Origin: NCEH01 sp002257205
GTDB lineage: Bacteria; Pseudomonadota; Alphaproteobacteria; Rhizobiales; Xanthobacteraceae
DNA: 64,000 bases
NCBI RefSeq assembly: GCF_043195105.1
Contig: NZ_JBAFWO010000001.1
Strand: one strand, 5' to 3'
The position numbers and the translations under genes were made by a program. Below are positions 44,959 through 52,949 of this stretch, piece by piece. Numbering within the stretch: position 1 is the first letter of the stretch; each line of letters opens with the position of its first letter. The notes beneath the pieces were generated by a model, which saw only the letters and a program-made list of their open reading frames with translations, did not search any database and had not been told where the DNA came from.

Positions 44959-46293
44959 ATGCCACGGCTGCTGTCGATTCTGCGTCTGTCGATCCTCTCC
45001 CTGTCGGGCATGCCGCTCGCCTTCGCCCTGCCGGCAATTGCCGAGGAGCGGGCGCCCGCCGCGACGGTCGAGATGTTGTCCCTTCCGCCGCTGCCGCTCG
45101 GGCGTGTGGAGATACCTAGCGGAAAGACGCTGACTCTCAATGTGGGCTTTGGCTCCGGCCTGTTCCGCGCGCCATCGGATCCGGAGGGTGTGATCTGGGC
45201 GATTACCGATCGAGGGCCGAACGTGGATTGCAAGAAGCCGAAGGACATCACCGGCCTCGGCACCGGGGAAATTTGCGGCGGCGACAAGGACGGGAAGATT
45301 TTCCCGCTGCCGGCCTTCACGCCCACCATCTACAAGCTGAAGATTGACCCTGCCGGAGCGGTGAGCGTGCTGGAGACGCTGCCGCTGAAAGGTCAGTCCG
45401 GCAAGCCCACCACCGGCTTGCCCAATGATCTCAAATCCACTGAGGCGGCCTTCAGCGTCGCTGGCAAGCCCATCGGCAAGGATCCGTCCGGCCTCGACAC
45501 CGAGGCCCTGGTCCGCCTGCCGGACGGCAGCTTCTGGATCAGCGAGGAATATGCTCCCTCGCTGGTGGAGGTGGCCCCGGACGGCACGATCCGCCGCCGG
45601 CTGGTGCCCGAAGGACTGGCGGATCGGCTGACAGGCGCGGACTATGAGATCGCCCCGGTCCTTCCCGCAATCCTTGCGCGGCGCGCGCTCAATCATGGCA
45701 TTGAAAGCCTCGCCGTGTCCCCCGATGGCGCCTTTCTCTACGCATTGATGCAAGGCGCGCTCGCCAATCCCGGCAAGAAGGCCGCCGACAGCTCGCCGCT
45801 GGCCCGCCTGATCAAGCTTGATCGCAAGACCGGTGCGGTGGTCGGCTCCTATGCCTATCGCGCCAGCGCGCCCGGCGATTTCAAGGCTGACGCGGGCGAG
45901 AAGACGCTGAAGCAATCGGACGTGAAGATGAGCGAGATGGTGGCGGTCGGCCAAGACCGCCTGCTGGTGCTGGAGCGCATCGACAAGACCACCAAGCTGT
46001 TCCTGGTGGATCTTGCGGGCGCGGCCATGCTGCCGCGCAGCATCGACGCCGCAACCACCCCGCCCACCCTGGAGCAATTGGCGCCGGACGATTTCGCGCG
46101 CAATGGTGTCACGCCGCTCGCCAAGACGTTGATCCTGGACAGCGACCGGCTGAAGGATCTGCCCGCCAAGATAGAGGGGGTCGCGGTGCTGAGCGATCGC
46201 GAGCTGGTTCTGGTGAGCGACAGCGATTTCGGCATCAAGAACGATACCACCCAGATGCGGCGCGTGCGGTTCGATAAGCCGGTTCTGAAATGA
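44959..46293 (+). CDS. esterase-like phytase family periplasmic protein
   Basis: About 444 residues from ATG 44959, which follows GGGGGGTGG. A signal peptide (residues 1-29, ending PAIAEE) precedes a beta-propeller-like domain matching the 'esterase-like activity of phytase' family: FGSGLFRAPSDPEGVIWAITDRGPN, the PSGLDTEALVRLPDGSFWISEEYAPSLVEV segment and the NHGIESLAVSPDGAFLYALMQ segment. Acidic residues of these motifs probably bind calcium. A phosphatase or phosphodiesterase role is usually assumed for the family; the substrate is unknown. Confidence 0.78.
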   Translation: MPRLLSILRLSILSLSGMPLAFALPAIAEERAPAATVEMLSLPPLPLGRVEIPSGKTLTLNVGFGSGLFRAPSDPEGVIWAITDRGPNVDCKKPKDITGLGTGEICGGDKDGKIFPLPAFTPTIYKLKIDPAGAVSVLETLPLKGQSGKPTTGLPNDLKSTEAAFSVAGKPIGKDPSGLDTEALVRLPDGSFWISEEYAPSLVEVAPDGTIRRRLVPEGLADRLTGADYEIAPVLPAILARRALNHGIESLAVSPDGAFLYALMQGALANPGKKAADSSPLARLIKLDRKTGAVVGSYAYRASAPGDFKADAGEKTLKQSDVKMSEMVAVGQDRLLVLERIDKTTKLFLVDLAGAAMLPRSIDAATTPPTLEQLAPDDFARNGVTPLAKTLILDSDRLKDLPAKIEGVAVLSDRELVLVSDSDFGIKNDTTQMRRVRFDKPVLK

Positions 46294-46318
46294 GGCCGAA
46301 GGCCTGAGGCGCGACCGC

Positions 46319-46412
46319 CTAGAGCCGGATCTGCCTCTATTCAATAAATTAGAGGGCGATTCACCCCCATAAGGAACCACAAAGTGGTTCCTTATGGGGG
46401 ATCGCGCTCTAG
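46319..46412. repeat. palindromic MITE/REP-like element
   Basis: A perfect 17-bp inverted repeat CCCCCATAAGGAACCAC / GTGGTTCCTTATGGGGG (46364-46380 and 46384-46400) has a 3-base loop. Just outside, AGAGGGCGAT (46351-46360) matches the complement of ATCGCGCTCT (46401-46410) at 9 of 10 bases, and a further left copy CTAGAGCCGGAT (46319-46330) matches the complement of ATCGCGCTCTAG (46401-46412) at 10 of 12. The ends read cTAGAG...CTCTAg, as if at TA dinucleotides. It lies between convergent genes and may also stop transcription. No second copy was noticed in the window. Confidence 0.6.
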
Positions 46413-46445
46413 CCGGAGCCGTGGCGATCGCTTACCTGAGTCCGG

Positions 46446-47627
46446 TTATTCCGCCGCCGCCGGCTCCGCCCTGCGGCCCTTCGCGCCCTCGAGCCGCACC
46501 GCCCAGAAGGCGGTGGCCATGGCGCCAAGGGGAACCAGCGCCGCCACCCACGGAATTGCGCCGAGCCCCGGCCCGTGGTCGATCACCAACCCGCCAAGCC
46601 ATGCGCCGATGGCATTGCCGAGGTTGAAGGCGGCTATGTTGAAGCTGGAAGCGAGGCTCTGCCCCGCGCCCTGCGCCTTTTCCAGCACCCACATTTGCAA
46701 CGGCGCGACGGTCGCGAACGCCACCGCCCCCAGCAGGCCGACGAAGGCGACGGCGGCGATCTGGCTGTGCAGAGCGAAGGTCAGCAGCAGGAGCACAACC
46801 GAGAGCGCCAGCAAAGTGGCGAACACGGTGGGCACCAGGCGCCAGTCGGCGAGCCGGCCTCCGAGCAGATTGCCCACCACCAGACCGGCGCCGAACACCA
46901 GCAGGATGGGCGAGACCGCCCCTTCCGAAAAGCCGGTGATTCGCGTCAGCATGGGCGCGATATAGGTGAAGGCGGCGAACACGCCGACCCAGCTCAGCAC
47001 GGTGGTGGCCAGCCCCAGCAGCAGCGGCGCGCGGGTGAGGACCGCGATGTCATTCTTCAGGCTGGACTGCGCGCCGTCCACCTTGGTGTTGGGGACCAGC
47101 AGCGCGATCACCGCGAATGCCAGGACGCCCACCACCGTCACCGCCCAGAAGGTGGAACGCCAGCCGTAATGCTGGCCGAGCCAGGTGCCGAACGGTACGC
47201 CGAGAATATTCGCGACCGTCAGGCCGGTGAACATGATGGCGATGGCCGACGCCTTCTTGTTGGGTGCCACCAGGCCGGTGGCCACCACCGAGCCGACACC
47301 GAAGAAAGTGGCGTGGGCGAAGGCGGTCAGCACGCGCGCCGCCATCAGGGTGGCGTAATCCGGCGCCAGCGCACAGGCGGCATTGCCGAGGGTGAACACC
47401 CCCATCAGGCCGAGCAGCACAGCCTTGCGCGGCCAGCGCGCTGTGAGCACGGTTAGCACCGGTGCCCCGACCACGACGCCAAGCGCATAGCCGGAGATCA
47501 GTAGGCCGGCGGATGAGAGCGTCACGCCAAGGTCGGCGCTGACATCCAGCAGCAGGCCCATGATGACGAATTCGGTGACGCCGATGCCGAAGGCGCCGGC
47601 GGTCAGGGCATAAAGGGCAAGGGGCAT
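46446..47627 (-). CDS. MFS efflux transporter (AraJ/YdhP-like)
   Basis: A 393-residue protein with twelve membrane segments of the DHA1 drug:proton antiporter branch. The opening ALTAGAFGIGVTEFVIMGLLLDVSADLGVTLSSAGLLISGYALGVVVGAP and the TARWPRKAVLLGLMGVFTLGN loop between helices 2 and 3 are typical of AraJ-like exporters. It is divergent from a LysR regulator with a 102-bp gap, a common efflux-pump arrangement. The exported compound is unknown. Confidence 0.88.
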   Translation of the reverse strand: MPLALYALTAGAFGIGVTEFVIMGLLLDVSADLGVTLSSAGLLISGYALGVVVGAPVLTVLTARWPRKAVLLGLMGVFTLGNAACALAPDYATLMAARVLTAFAHATFFGVGSVVATGLVAPNKKASAIAIMFTGLTVANILGVPFGTWLGQHYGWRSTFWAVTVVGVLAFAVIALLVPNTKVDGAQSSLKNDIAVLTRAPLLLGLATTVLSWVGVFAAFTYIAPMLTRITGFSEGAVSPILLVFGAGLVVGNLLGGRLADWRLVPTVFATLLALSVVLLLLTFALHSQIAAVAFVGLLGAVAFATVAPLQMWVLEKAQGAGQSLASSFNIAAFNLGNAIGAWLGGLVIDHGPGLGAIPWVAALVPLGAMATAFWAVRLEGAKGRRAEPAAAE

Positions 47628-47648
47628 GGCACGTCCAGCAGCAGTGTG

Positions 47649-47679
47649 TTGCGTTGCAGCAAAAATGGACGTTTTGTCC
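47649..47679. promoter_or_regulatory. possible LysR-type binding sites between MFS and lysR genes
   Basis: In the gap of the divergent pair, TTGC-GTTGCA-GCAA (47649-47662) and GGAC-GTTTT-GTCC (47667-47679) are short dyad-symmetric sites. LysR regulators usually bind such interrupted dyads in the intergenic region with their target. Neither site was tested against relatives, so this is a pointer only. Confidence 0.3.
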
Positions 47680-47729
47680 CGCGTGAGCTAGATTGCCGTA
47701 AAGCAAAGCATCTGTGAATTGAACTCATC

Positions 47730-48686
47730 ATGGCCCGTTTGGACGTCAACCGCTCCGGCGAGATGGAAGTATTCGTACGGGTGGTGGAGCAGGGCGGCTT
47801 TTCCGCCGCCGGGCGGGTGTGCCAGATGACCCCTTCCGCTGTGAGCAAACTCATGGCGCGGCTGGAAGCGCGGCTCGGCGCCCGGCTTATCAACCGGTCA
47901 ACCCGGCAATTGCAGCTGACCGCCGAGGGCGTGGATTTCTATGAGCGCGCGGTGCGCATTCTCGCCGACCTGGAGGAGGCGGAGCGCAGCGCCTCCACCA
48001 GCGAGATCGCCAGCGGCCGCCTGCGGGTGAACGCCAACGTGCCGTTCGGCACCCATTATCTCATCCCCGCCTTGCCGGAATTCCTGGCGCGCCATCCCGC
48101 CGTCTCGCTCGATATCGTGCTGACCGACAAGGTGGTGGACCTGCTGGAGGAGCGGATGGACGTGGCGGTGCGGGCGGGCCCGCTGAAAAGCTCGCTGCTG
48201 ATGGCGCGCAAGCTCGGTGAATCCCGCATGGTGATCGTCGGATCGCCCGAATATCTGGCCCGTAACGGCACGCCCCAGGTTCCGGCGGACCTGGAACGGC
48301 ACAATCGCAGCGGCTTCTGCTATCTGCGCCAGATCGAGGGTTGGCCGCTCAGGACCGGGGCGGGCGAGATACGGCTCGCGCCCGTGGGCAACGCCCTGGT
48401 CAGCGATGGCGAGACCCTGCGCCATCTGACCCTGGCGGGAGTCGGGCTCGCCCGCCTCTCCATGTTCCATGTGGCGCACGATATCGCCGCCGGGCGGCTG
48501 GTCCCAGTGCTGGAGGATTTCAATCCCGGCGACACCGATCCGACCCACGCGGTCTATGTGGGACAGGGCGGCCATTTGCCGGCGCGGGTGCGGGCCTATC
48601 TGGATTTCCTGGTGGAGGTGGTTGCGCCGCGATTTGCCAGGACAGCGATGGCGGACCCGCGGGAACTGGTGCACGGCAGGCCGTGA
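47730..48686 (+). CDS. LysR family transcriptional regulator
   Basis: A 318-residue regulator with an N-terminal winged helix (GEMEVFVRVVEQGGFSAAGRVCQMTPSAVSKLMARLEARLGARLINRSTRQLQLTAEG shape, about residues 6-65) and a C-terminal effector domain of the CrgA/AaeR-like type (LRVNANVPFGTHYLIPALPEFLARHP). It lies divergent to the MFS exporter and probably activates or represses it in response to a small molecule. It ends 175 bp before the convergent acetyltransferase gene. Confidence 0.9.
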   Translation: MARLDVNRSGEMEVFVRVVEQGGFSAAGRVCQMTPSAVSKLMARLEARLGARLINRSTRQLQLTAEGVDFYERAVRILADLEEAERSASTSEIASGRLRVNANVPFGTHYLIPALPEFLARHPAVSLDIVLTDKVVDLLEERMDVAVRAGPLKSSLLMARKLGESRMVIVGSPEYLARNGTPQVPADLERHNRSGFCYLRQIEGWPLRTGAGEIRLAPVGNALVSDGETLRHLTLAGVGLARLSMFHVAHDIAAGRLVPVLEDFNPGDTDPTHAVYVGQGGHLPARVRAYLDFLVEVVAPRFARTAMADPRELVHGRP

Positions 48687-48861
48687 TCTGCCGAGCTTTT
48701 TCCTTTGACGCCGTGGCCGGGCAAGAGGCCCGGCCACTCGCGCACCATCGCCAGCCGCTGCGGGGGGAGCGCGGCTGGGGCGTTGCGCGAATCTCCAGGA
48801 TATCCCGGAGACGGCGATGCAAAACGAAGGGATCGCGGACCGAGCGGACGATACGGCCGCG

Positions 48862-49422
48862 TCAGGCGCTGCGCTTCATCACGTCCGAACGGGCGATGAG
48901 GTCGGCGAGGGAGGGCTTCTCCTCCAGCGTGCCAGTGGGGCTGATGAGGCCACGGGCGCCGTTGAGCACGCCGGGCCTCAGCTCCAGCGCTAGCAGGCGC
49001 CTGGGATCGTAGCGGCCGGGCATCCACAAATCGCCGGTCATGCGCGCGGAGAAGCCGAAGCGCTGGTAATAAGGCGCATCGCCCACCAGCAGCACCGCGC
49101 CATGGCCGCGCGCGTCGGCCTCGGCCAGGGCCACGCGCATCATGTCGCCGCCGAGCCCGCGCGCGCGAAACCAGGGATGGACCGCCAGCGGACCGAGCAG
49201 AAGGGCCGGCTTGCCGGGGCCGGCACTGATGTGCCACAGGCGCACGGTCGCGGCGAGGCGCCCGTCCGGCCCGTGGGCAGCCAGCGACAAGCCTTCGGCC
49301 GGCAGACGGCCTTCCCGCAGCCGCTCCGAGGATTTCTCGAACCGGGCCGGGCCCATGCACAGGTCCAGAAGCGCCTCGCGTGCGGCAACCTCTTCCCATT
49401 TTTCAGCAACGATCTCAGTCAT
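48862..49422 (-). CDS. GNAT family N-acetyltransferase
   Basis: About 186 residues from ATG 49422, preceded by GGGAG; an ATG six codons upstream is also in frame. The acetyl-CoA loop motif LLGPLAVHPWFRARGLGGDMMRVALAEA (about 70-100) and the following VLLVGDAPYYQRFGFSA strand match the YhbS-like subgroup. These enzymes acetylate amines on small molecules or proteins. The acceptor is unknown. The 3' side faces the LysR gene. Confidence 0.85.
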   Translation of the reverse strand: MTEIVAEKWEEVAAREALLDLCMGPARFEKSSERLREGRLPAEGLSLAAHGPDGRLAATVRLWHISAGPGKPALLLGPLAVHPWFRARGLGGDMMRVALAEADARGHGAVLLVGDAPYYQRFGFSARMTGDLWMPGRYDPRRLLALELRPGVLNGARGLISPTGTLEEKPSLADLIARSDVMKRSA

Positions 49423-49557
49423 CAGCATCTCCCGTGCCACAACCGGAAAGCCGAAAGACGCCGACCCGCGCGCAATCGCGTCCCCCTCGGCGGGGCGCGG
49501 CGCGGCACAGGCCGCCCTCTCAGGAGAGGGCAGCGGGTCGGTACGGAAGCGTGAGGA

Positions 49558-50688
49558 TCAGATCACGTAGGACTTCAGCGGGGGGAAACCGTTGAAGGAC
49601 ACCGCCGAATAGGTGGTGGTATAGGCGCCGCAAGCCTCGATGAGGATCTTGTCGCCGATGGCGAGGGACACCGGCAGGTGAACCGGGGTCTTCTCATACA
49701 TCACGTCGGCCGAATCGCATGTCGGTCCGGCAAGCACGCATGCGGTGGTGTCGTCACCGTCGCGCGGGGTGCGCAGCGGGTAGCGGATCGCCTCGTCCAT
49801 GGTCTCGGCGAGGCCGCCGAACTTGCCGATGTCGAGATAGACCCAGCGCAGCGTGTCGCTTTCGGCCTTCTTGGAGATCAGCACCACCTCGGTCTCGATC
49901 AGGCCGGCATTGCCGACCATGCCGCGACCTGGTTCCATGATGGTCTGCGGGATTTCGTTGCCGAAATGCTTGCGCAGCGAGGAGAAGATAGCTTCCCCAT
50001 AGGCGGCCGCGGCCGGCACGTCCTGGAGATACTTCGTGGGGAAGCCGCCACCGAGATTGACCATGGCCAGCGAGATGCCGCGCACGGCGCATTCGCGGAA
50101 AATGCCGGCGGCGGAGGCGAGCGCCTGGTCCCAGGCGTTCACATTCTTCTGCTGAGAGCCCACGTGGAAGGAGACGCCGTGGGCGGTGAGGCCGAGACGG
50201 TGGGCGTGCTCCAGCACGTCGGCGGCCATTTCCGGTTCGCAGCCGAACTTGCGGGACAGGGGCCATTCGGCGCCGGCGCCGTCGCACAGGATGCGGCAGA
50301 ACACCTTGGCGCCGGGGGCGACGCGGGCAACCTTCTCGACCTCTTCGTAGGAATCCACCGCGAATAGCCGCACGCCCAGCTTATGGGCGCGCTCGATGTC
50401 GCGTTCCTTCTTGATGGTGTTGCCGAACGAGATGCGCTCGGCGCCCGCGCCGGCGGCCATCACCATGTCGATCTCGCCGGTGGAGGCGCAATCGAAGCAG
50501 GAGCCGAGGTCGGCCAGCGTCTTGAGAATCGCGGCGTCGGGATTGGCCTTCACGGCATAGAAGACGCGGGTGTCCGGCAGCGCACGGCTGAACGCCGCGT
50601 AATTCGCGCGCACGACATCGAGATCGACAACGACGCAGGGTCCGTCTTCGCGTCGGGTCTTGAGAAATTCGCGGATGCGATCGGTCAT
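49558..50688 (-). CDS. ornithine (or lysine/ornithine) decarboxylase, alanine-racemase fold
   Basis: A 376-residue group IV decarboxylase. The start at 50688 has GGAGG eight bases upstream. The PLP lysine is K47 in FYAVKANPD; the cross-subunit catalytic cysteine is C324 in GPTCDSADVM; HVGSQQ, NLGGGFP and EPGRGMVGNAG bind the cofactor. It should decarboxylate ornithine to putrescine. In alphaproteobacteria this gene, often called speF or odc, carries a structured leader RNA, and one is suspected here. Proteins of this length can also act on lysine, so specificity is left open. Confidence 0.9.
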   Translation of the reverse strand: MTDRIREFLKTRREDGPCVVVDLDVVRANYAAFSRALPDTRVFYAVKANPDAAILKTLADLGSCFDCASTGEIDMVMAAGAGAERISFGNTIKKERDIERAHKLGVRLFAVDSYEEVEKVARVAPGAKVFCRILCDGAGAEWPLSRKFGCEPEMAADVLEHAHRLGLTAHGVSFHVGSQQKNVNAWDQALASAAGIFRECAVRGISLAMVNLGGGFPTKYLQDVPAAAAYGEAIFSSLRKHFGNEIPQTIMEPGRGMVGNAGLIETEVVLISKKAESDTLRWVYLDIGKFGGLAETMDEAIRYPLRTPRDGDDTTACVLAGPTCDSADVMYEKTPVHLPVSLAIGDKILIEACGAYTTTYSAVSFNGFPPLKSYVI

Positions 50689-51409
50689 GGTGTCCTCCGT
50701 GACCTGAAGCCTCGTGAAGCGCGGTTGCCCGCGCGACGACAGGACGGGACGGCCTTTTCTGCGGCGCCATCGCCGCTGTCGGGGCCTGCCCGGGGCACGC
50801 ACACGCGGGACAAGGGCGGTTTGGACGCGCCATTCTCCCAACGGGCCGTACCCGCTTCGCCGGTCACAAACCGGCCGCATCATCGAACCGAACGGCATTT
50901 CCTTCCCGGCCACGGCGCGAGCCACGACAAGGGTGCGTTTGGAAATGCGCGCGCTTGGAGGGGGAAGTCCCACTCCGTACGGCCGGCAAGATGTAGTGCC
51001 TCTTTAGTAACGCCGACCTTTGGAGGGCCGACCGAGACCAAAAAAGCCCTTACGTCGTTGCTTCAAGTCACGTCCCCTGCTGAGAGCAGGGTGGGCCGGT
51101 TCCCTCCGGCTACCGATCGTCCTGGCAGCTTTCCGGCCTCTTGTCCGGACTTCCGCCGATCGGCACGCAACCACAGGCACGTGCGAAATTGGGCAGGGGT
51201 GGATTTATGAGAATTCGCCCGCCTTCGCAAGCGGCAATTTGATGAATTTTGGTCCAATTTGAGCCGCATTTCTTAGGCGACTGAACGTTTGCGCGCCAAG
51301 GGTTTGCATCATCCGGGTCCGCGACGGCCTGCGTTCACGGGATCGCGAGCGAAAGCGCCAGAATGAATGCATAAAATGCGTTGGATCGCCGCGCGTCAGG
51401 CACACCCCT
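50689..51409. other. long divergent control region between ornithine decarboxylase and hemA
   Basis: This is the largest gap in the window (824 bp to the hemA start). No protein gene with a ribosome site is seen on either strand. The part nearest the decarboxylase (about 50700-50990) is GC-rich and featureless; 51000-51195 looks structured on the minus strand; 51195-51300 is AT-rich (ATTTATGAGAATTC, AATTTGATGAATTTTGG) and is where the minus-strand promoter should lie. The hemA control site follows from 51410. Confidence 0.5.
51000..51195 (-). ncRNA. candidate speF-type leader RNA upstream of ornithine decarboxylase
   Basis: The gene lies at the end of a long leader region that is the known site of the alphaproteobacterial speF RNA motif. 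On the minus strand the region holds a perfect 7-bp stem with a three-base loop (51075-51091), a CCGG-six-base-CCGG hairpin (51096-51109), a repeated GGTCGG (51013-51018 and 51028-51033) and a GGGC followed by six T (about 51038-51048) that can pair with an upstream GCCC, an attenuator-like arrangement. The assignment rests on gene context and these elements, not on a covariance match, and the ends are approximate. Confidence 0.45.
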
Positions 51410-51458
51410 TGATCGAGGTCAAGGGAGGGAGCAATGTGGCCATCTAAGATTAGACAAA
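51410..51458 (+). promoter_or_regulatory. FNR/FixK-type promoter of hemA
   Basis: TTGAT-CGAG-GTCAA (51410-51423) matches the FNR/FixK box TTGAT-N4-RTCAA and extends to CCTTGA...TCAAGG symmetry. A -10 hexamer TAAGAT is at 51446-51451. The predicted transcription start, about 51458, puts the box centre at -41.5, the exact class II activator position. No -35 is needed in that layout. It would raise hemA expression when oxygen is low, as known for other alphaproteobacterial hemA genes. Confidence 0.7.
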
Positions 51459-51512
51459 TTCGCGTTCGCGGGTGAGCTTCGCCCTGTGTTGCACCCCTTG
51501 ACTGGGTTTTCC

Positions 51513-52793
51513 ATGGACTACGATCAATTCTTTAGCGTCGCTGTCGACGCACTGCGTCGCGAGCGTCGCTATCGGACCTTCGCCGAGATCGAGCGCAAGG
51601 CGGATCGATTCCCACGTGCCACCTGGCATTCGGCCGGCGGCCCGCGCGAAATCGTCGTGTGGTGCTCCAACGATTATCTCGGCATGGGCTGCCACCCGGT
51701 GGTCATCGAGGCGATGCGCGACTCGGTGTCGAAGCGCGGCGCCGGTGCTGGCGGCACGCGCAACATCTCGGGCAACAGCCACGAGATCGTGCAGCTCGAG
51801 CGCGAACTCGCCGACCTGCACGGCAAGGACGCGGGCCTCGTGTTCACCTCTGGCTATATCTCGAACGAGACCGGCATCTCGACCATCGTCAAGCTGATCC
51901 CCGATTGCGTGGTGATCTCGGACGAGCTGAACCACAATTCCATGATCGAGGGCGTGCGGCGCGGCGGGCGGCAGAAGGCCATCTTCCGCCACAACGACCT
52001 TGCCCATCTCGAAGAGCTGCTCCAGGCGGCGGGCGACCGGCCGAAGCTGATCGTGTTCGAGAGCGTCTATTCCATGGACGGCGACATCGCCCCCATTGCC
52101 GCCATCTGCGATCTGGCGGAACGCTATGGCGCCATGACCTATCTCGACGAAGTGCATGCGGTCGGCATGTATGGCCCGCGCGGCGGCGGTGTCGCCGAGC
52201 GCGACGGTGTCATGCACCGGGTGGACGTGATCGAGGGCACGCTGGGCAAGGCGTTCGGCGTCATCGGCGGTTATCTCACCGGCAAGCGCGTGGTGATGGA
52301 CGCGGTGCGTTCTTATGCGCCCGGCTTCATCTTCACCACCGCCCTGCCGCCGGCGGTCGCCGCCGCCGCGTCGGCATCCGTGCGGCATCTGAAGAATTCC
52401 CAGGCCGAGCGTGACGGTCAGCGCGCCCAGGTAGCGAAGGTCAAGGCCGCGCTCGCGGCCGCCGGCCTGCCGCAGATGGAAACGCCCACCCATATCATCC
52501 CGCTGATGGTTGGCGACGCGAAGGCCTGCAAGGCGGCGAGCGACGTGCTCCTGGCCGAGCACGGCATCTATATCCAGCCTATCAATTATCCCACGGTTCC
52601 CCGCGGCACGGAACGGCTGCGCATCACCGCGACGCCCCACCACGACGACAAGCTGATCGCCCAGTTGGCGGAAGCCCTGAACGACGTGTGGTCCCGCCTC
52701 GATCTGCCGCGGGTCAACACCGCCGTCACGGAGCGCCCCTTGCGGGCCATGGCGGGCGCCGCGCCGATCCCGCTGCCCATCGCCGGCGGCTGA
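51513..52793 (+). CDS. hemA: 5-aminolevulinate synthase
   Basis: A 426-residue PLP enzyme condensing glycine and succinyl-CoA, the C4 (Shemin) entry to haem that marks alphaproteobacteria. Start ATG 51513 gives MDYDQFFSVAVDALRRERRYRTFAEIERK. The cofactor lysine is K246 in IEGTLGKAFGVIGGY; NDYLGMG and the GAGAGGTRNISGN glycine loop bind substrate. No haem-regulatory CP motif is obvious near the N-terminus. It is followed by an intrinsic terminator and preceded by an oxygen-responsive promoter. Confidence 0.97.
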   Translation: MDYDQFFSVAVDALRRERRYRTFAEIERKADRFPRATWHSAGGPREIVVWCSNDYLGMGCHPVVIEAMRDSVSKRGAGAGGTRNISGNSHEIVQLERELADLHGKDAGLVFTSGYISNETGISTIVKLIPDCVVISDELNHNSMIEGVRRGGRQKAIFRHNDLAHLEELLQAAGDRPKLIVFESVYSMDGDIAPIAAICDLAERYGAMTYLDEVHAVGMYGPRGGGVAERDGVMHRVDVIEGTLGKAFGVIGGYLTGKRVVMDAVRSYAPGFIFTTALPPAVAAAASASVRHLKNSQAERDGQRAQVAKVKAALAAAGLPQMETPTHIIPLMVGDAKACKAASDVLLAEHGIYIQPINYPTVPRGTERLRITATPHHDDKLIAQLAEALNDVWSRLDLPRVNTAVTERPLRAMAGAAPIPLPIAGG

Positions 52794-52821
52794 TCGGCCG
52801 AAAAATCTAAGTCAGTCTCAC

Positions 52822-52852
52822 CGGCCGGGCATGTCCCGGCCGTTTTGATTTT
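52822..52852 (+). terminator. intrinsic terminator after hemA
   Basis: An 8-bp perfect stem CGGCCGGG (52822-52829) / CCCGGCCG (52835-52842) with a five-base loop is followed by TTTTGATTTT. It starts 29 bases after the hemA stop and faces the convergent glnD gene. Confidence 0.85.
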
Positions 52853-52949
52853 GGGGCGCCGCAAACGGTTCGGCGCGCGGCATACCGCAAAGGAACACCT
52901 TTGCCCGCAAGGCTGGTTCTTTGGGGATCAGCCTTGCGGTCCTCCCGCC

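Noticed and set aside
51063..51269. A 68-codon arginine-containing minus-strand frame in the ornithine decarboxylase leader
   Set aside because: No ribosome site precedes its start, and it overlaps the AT-rich stretch where the leader promoter is expected, so it may not be transcribed.
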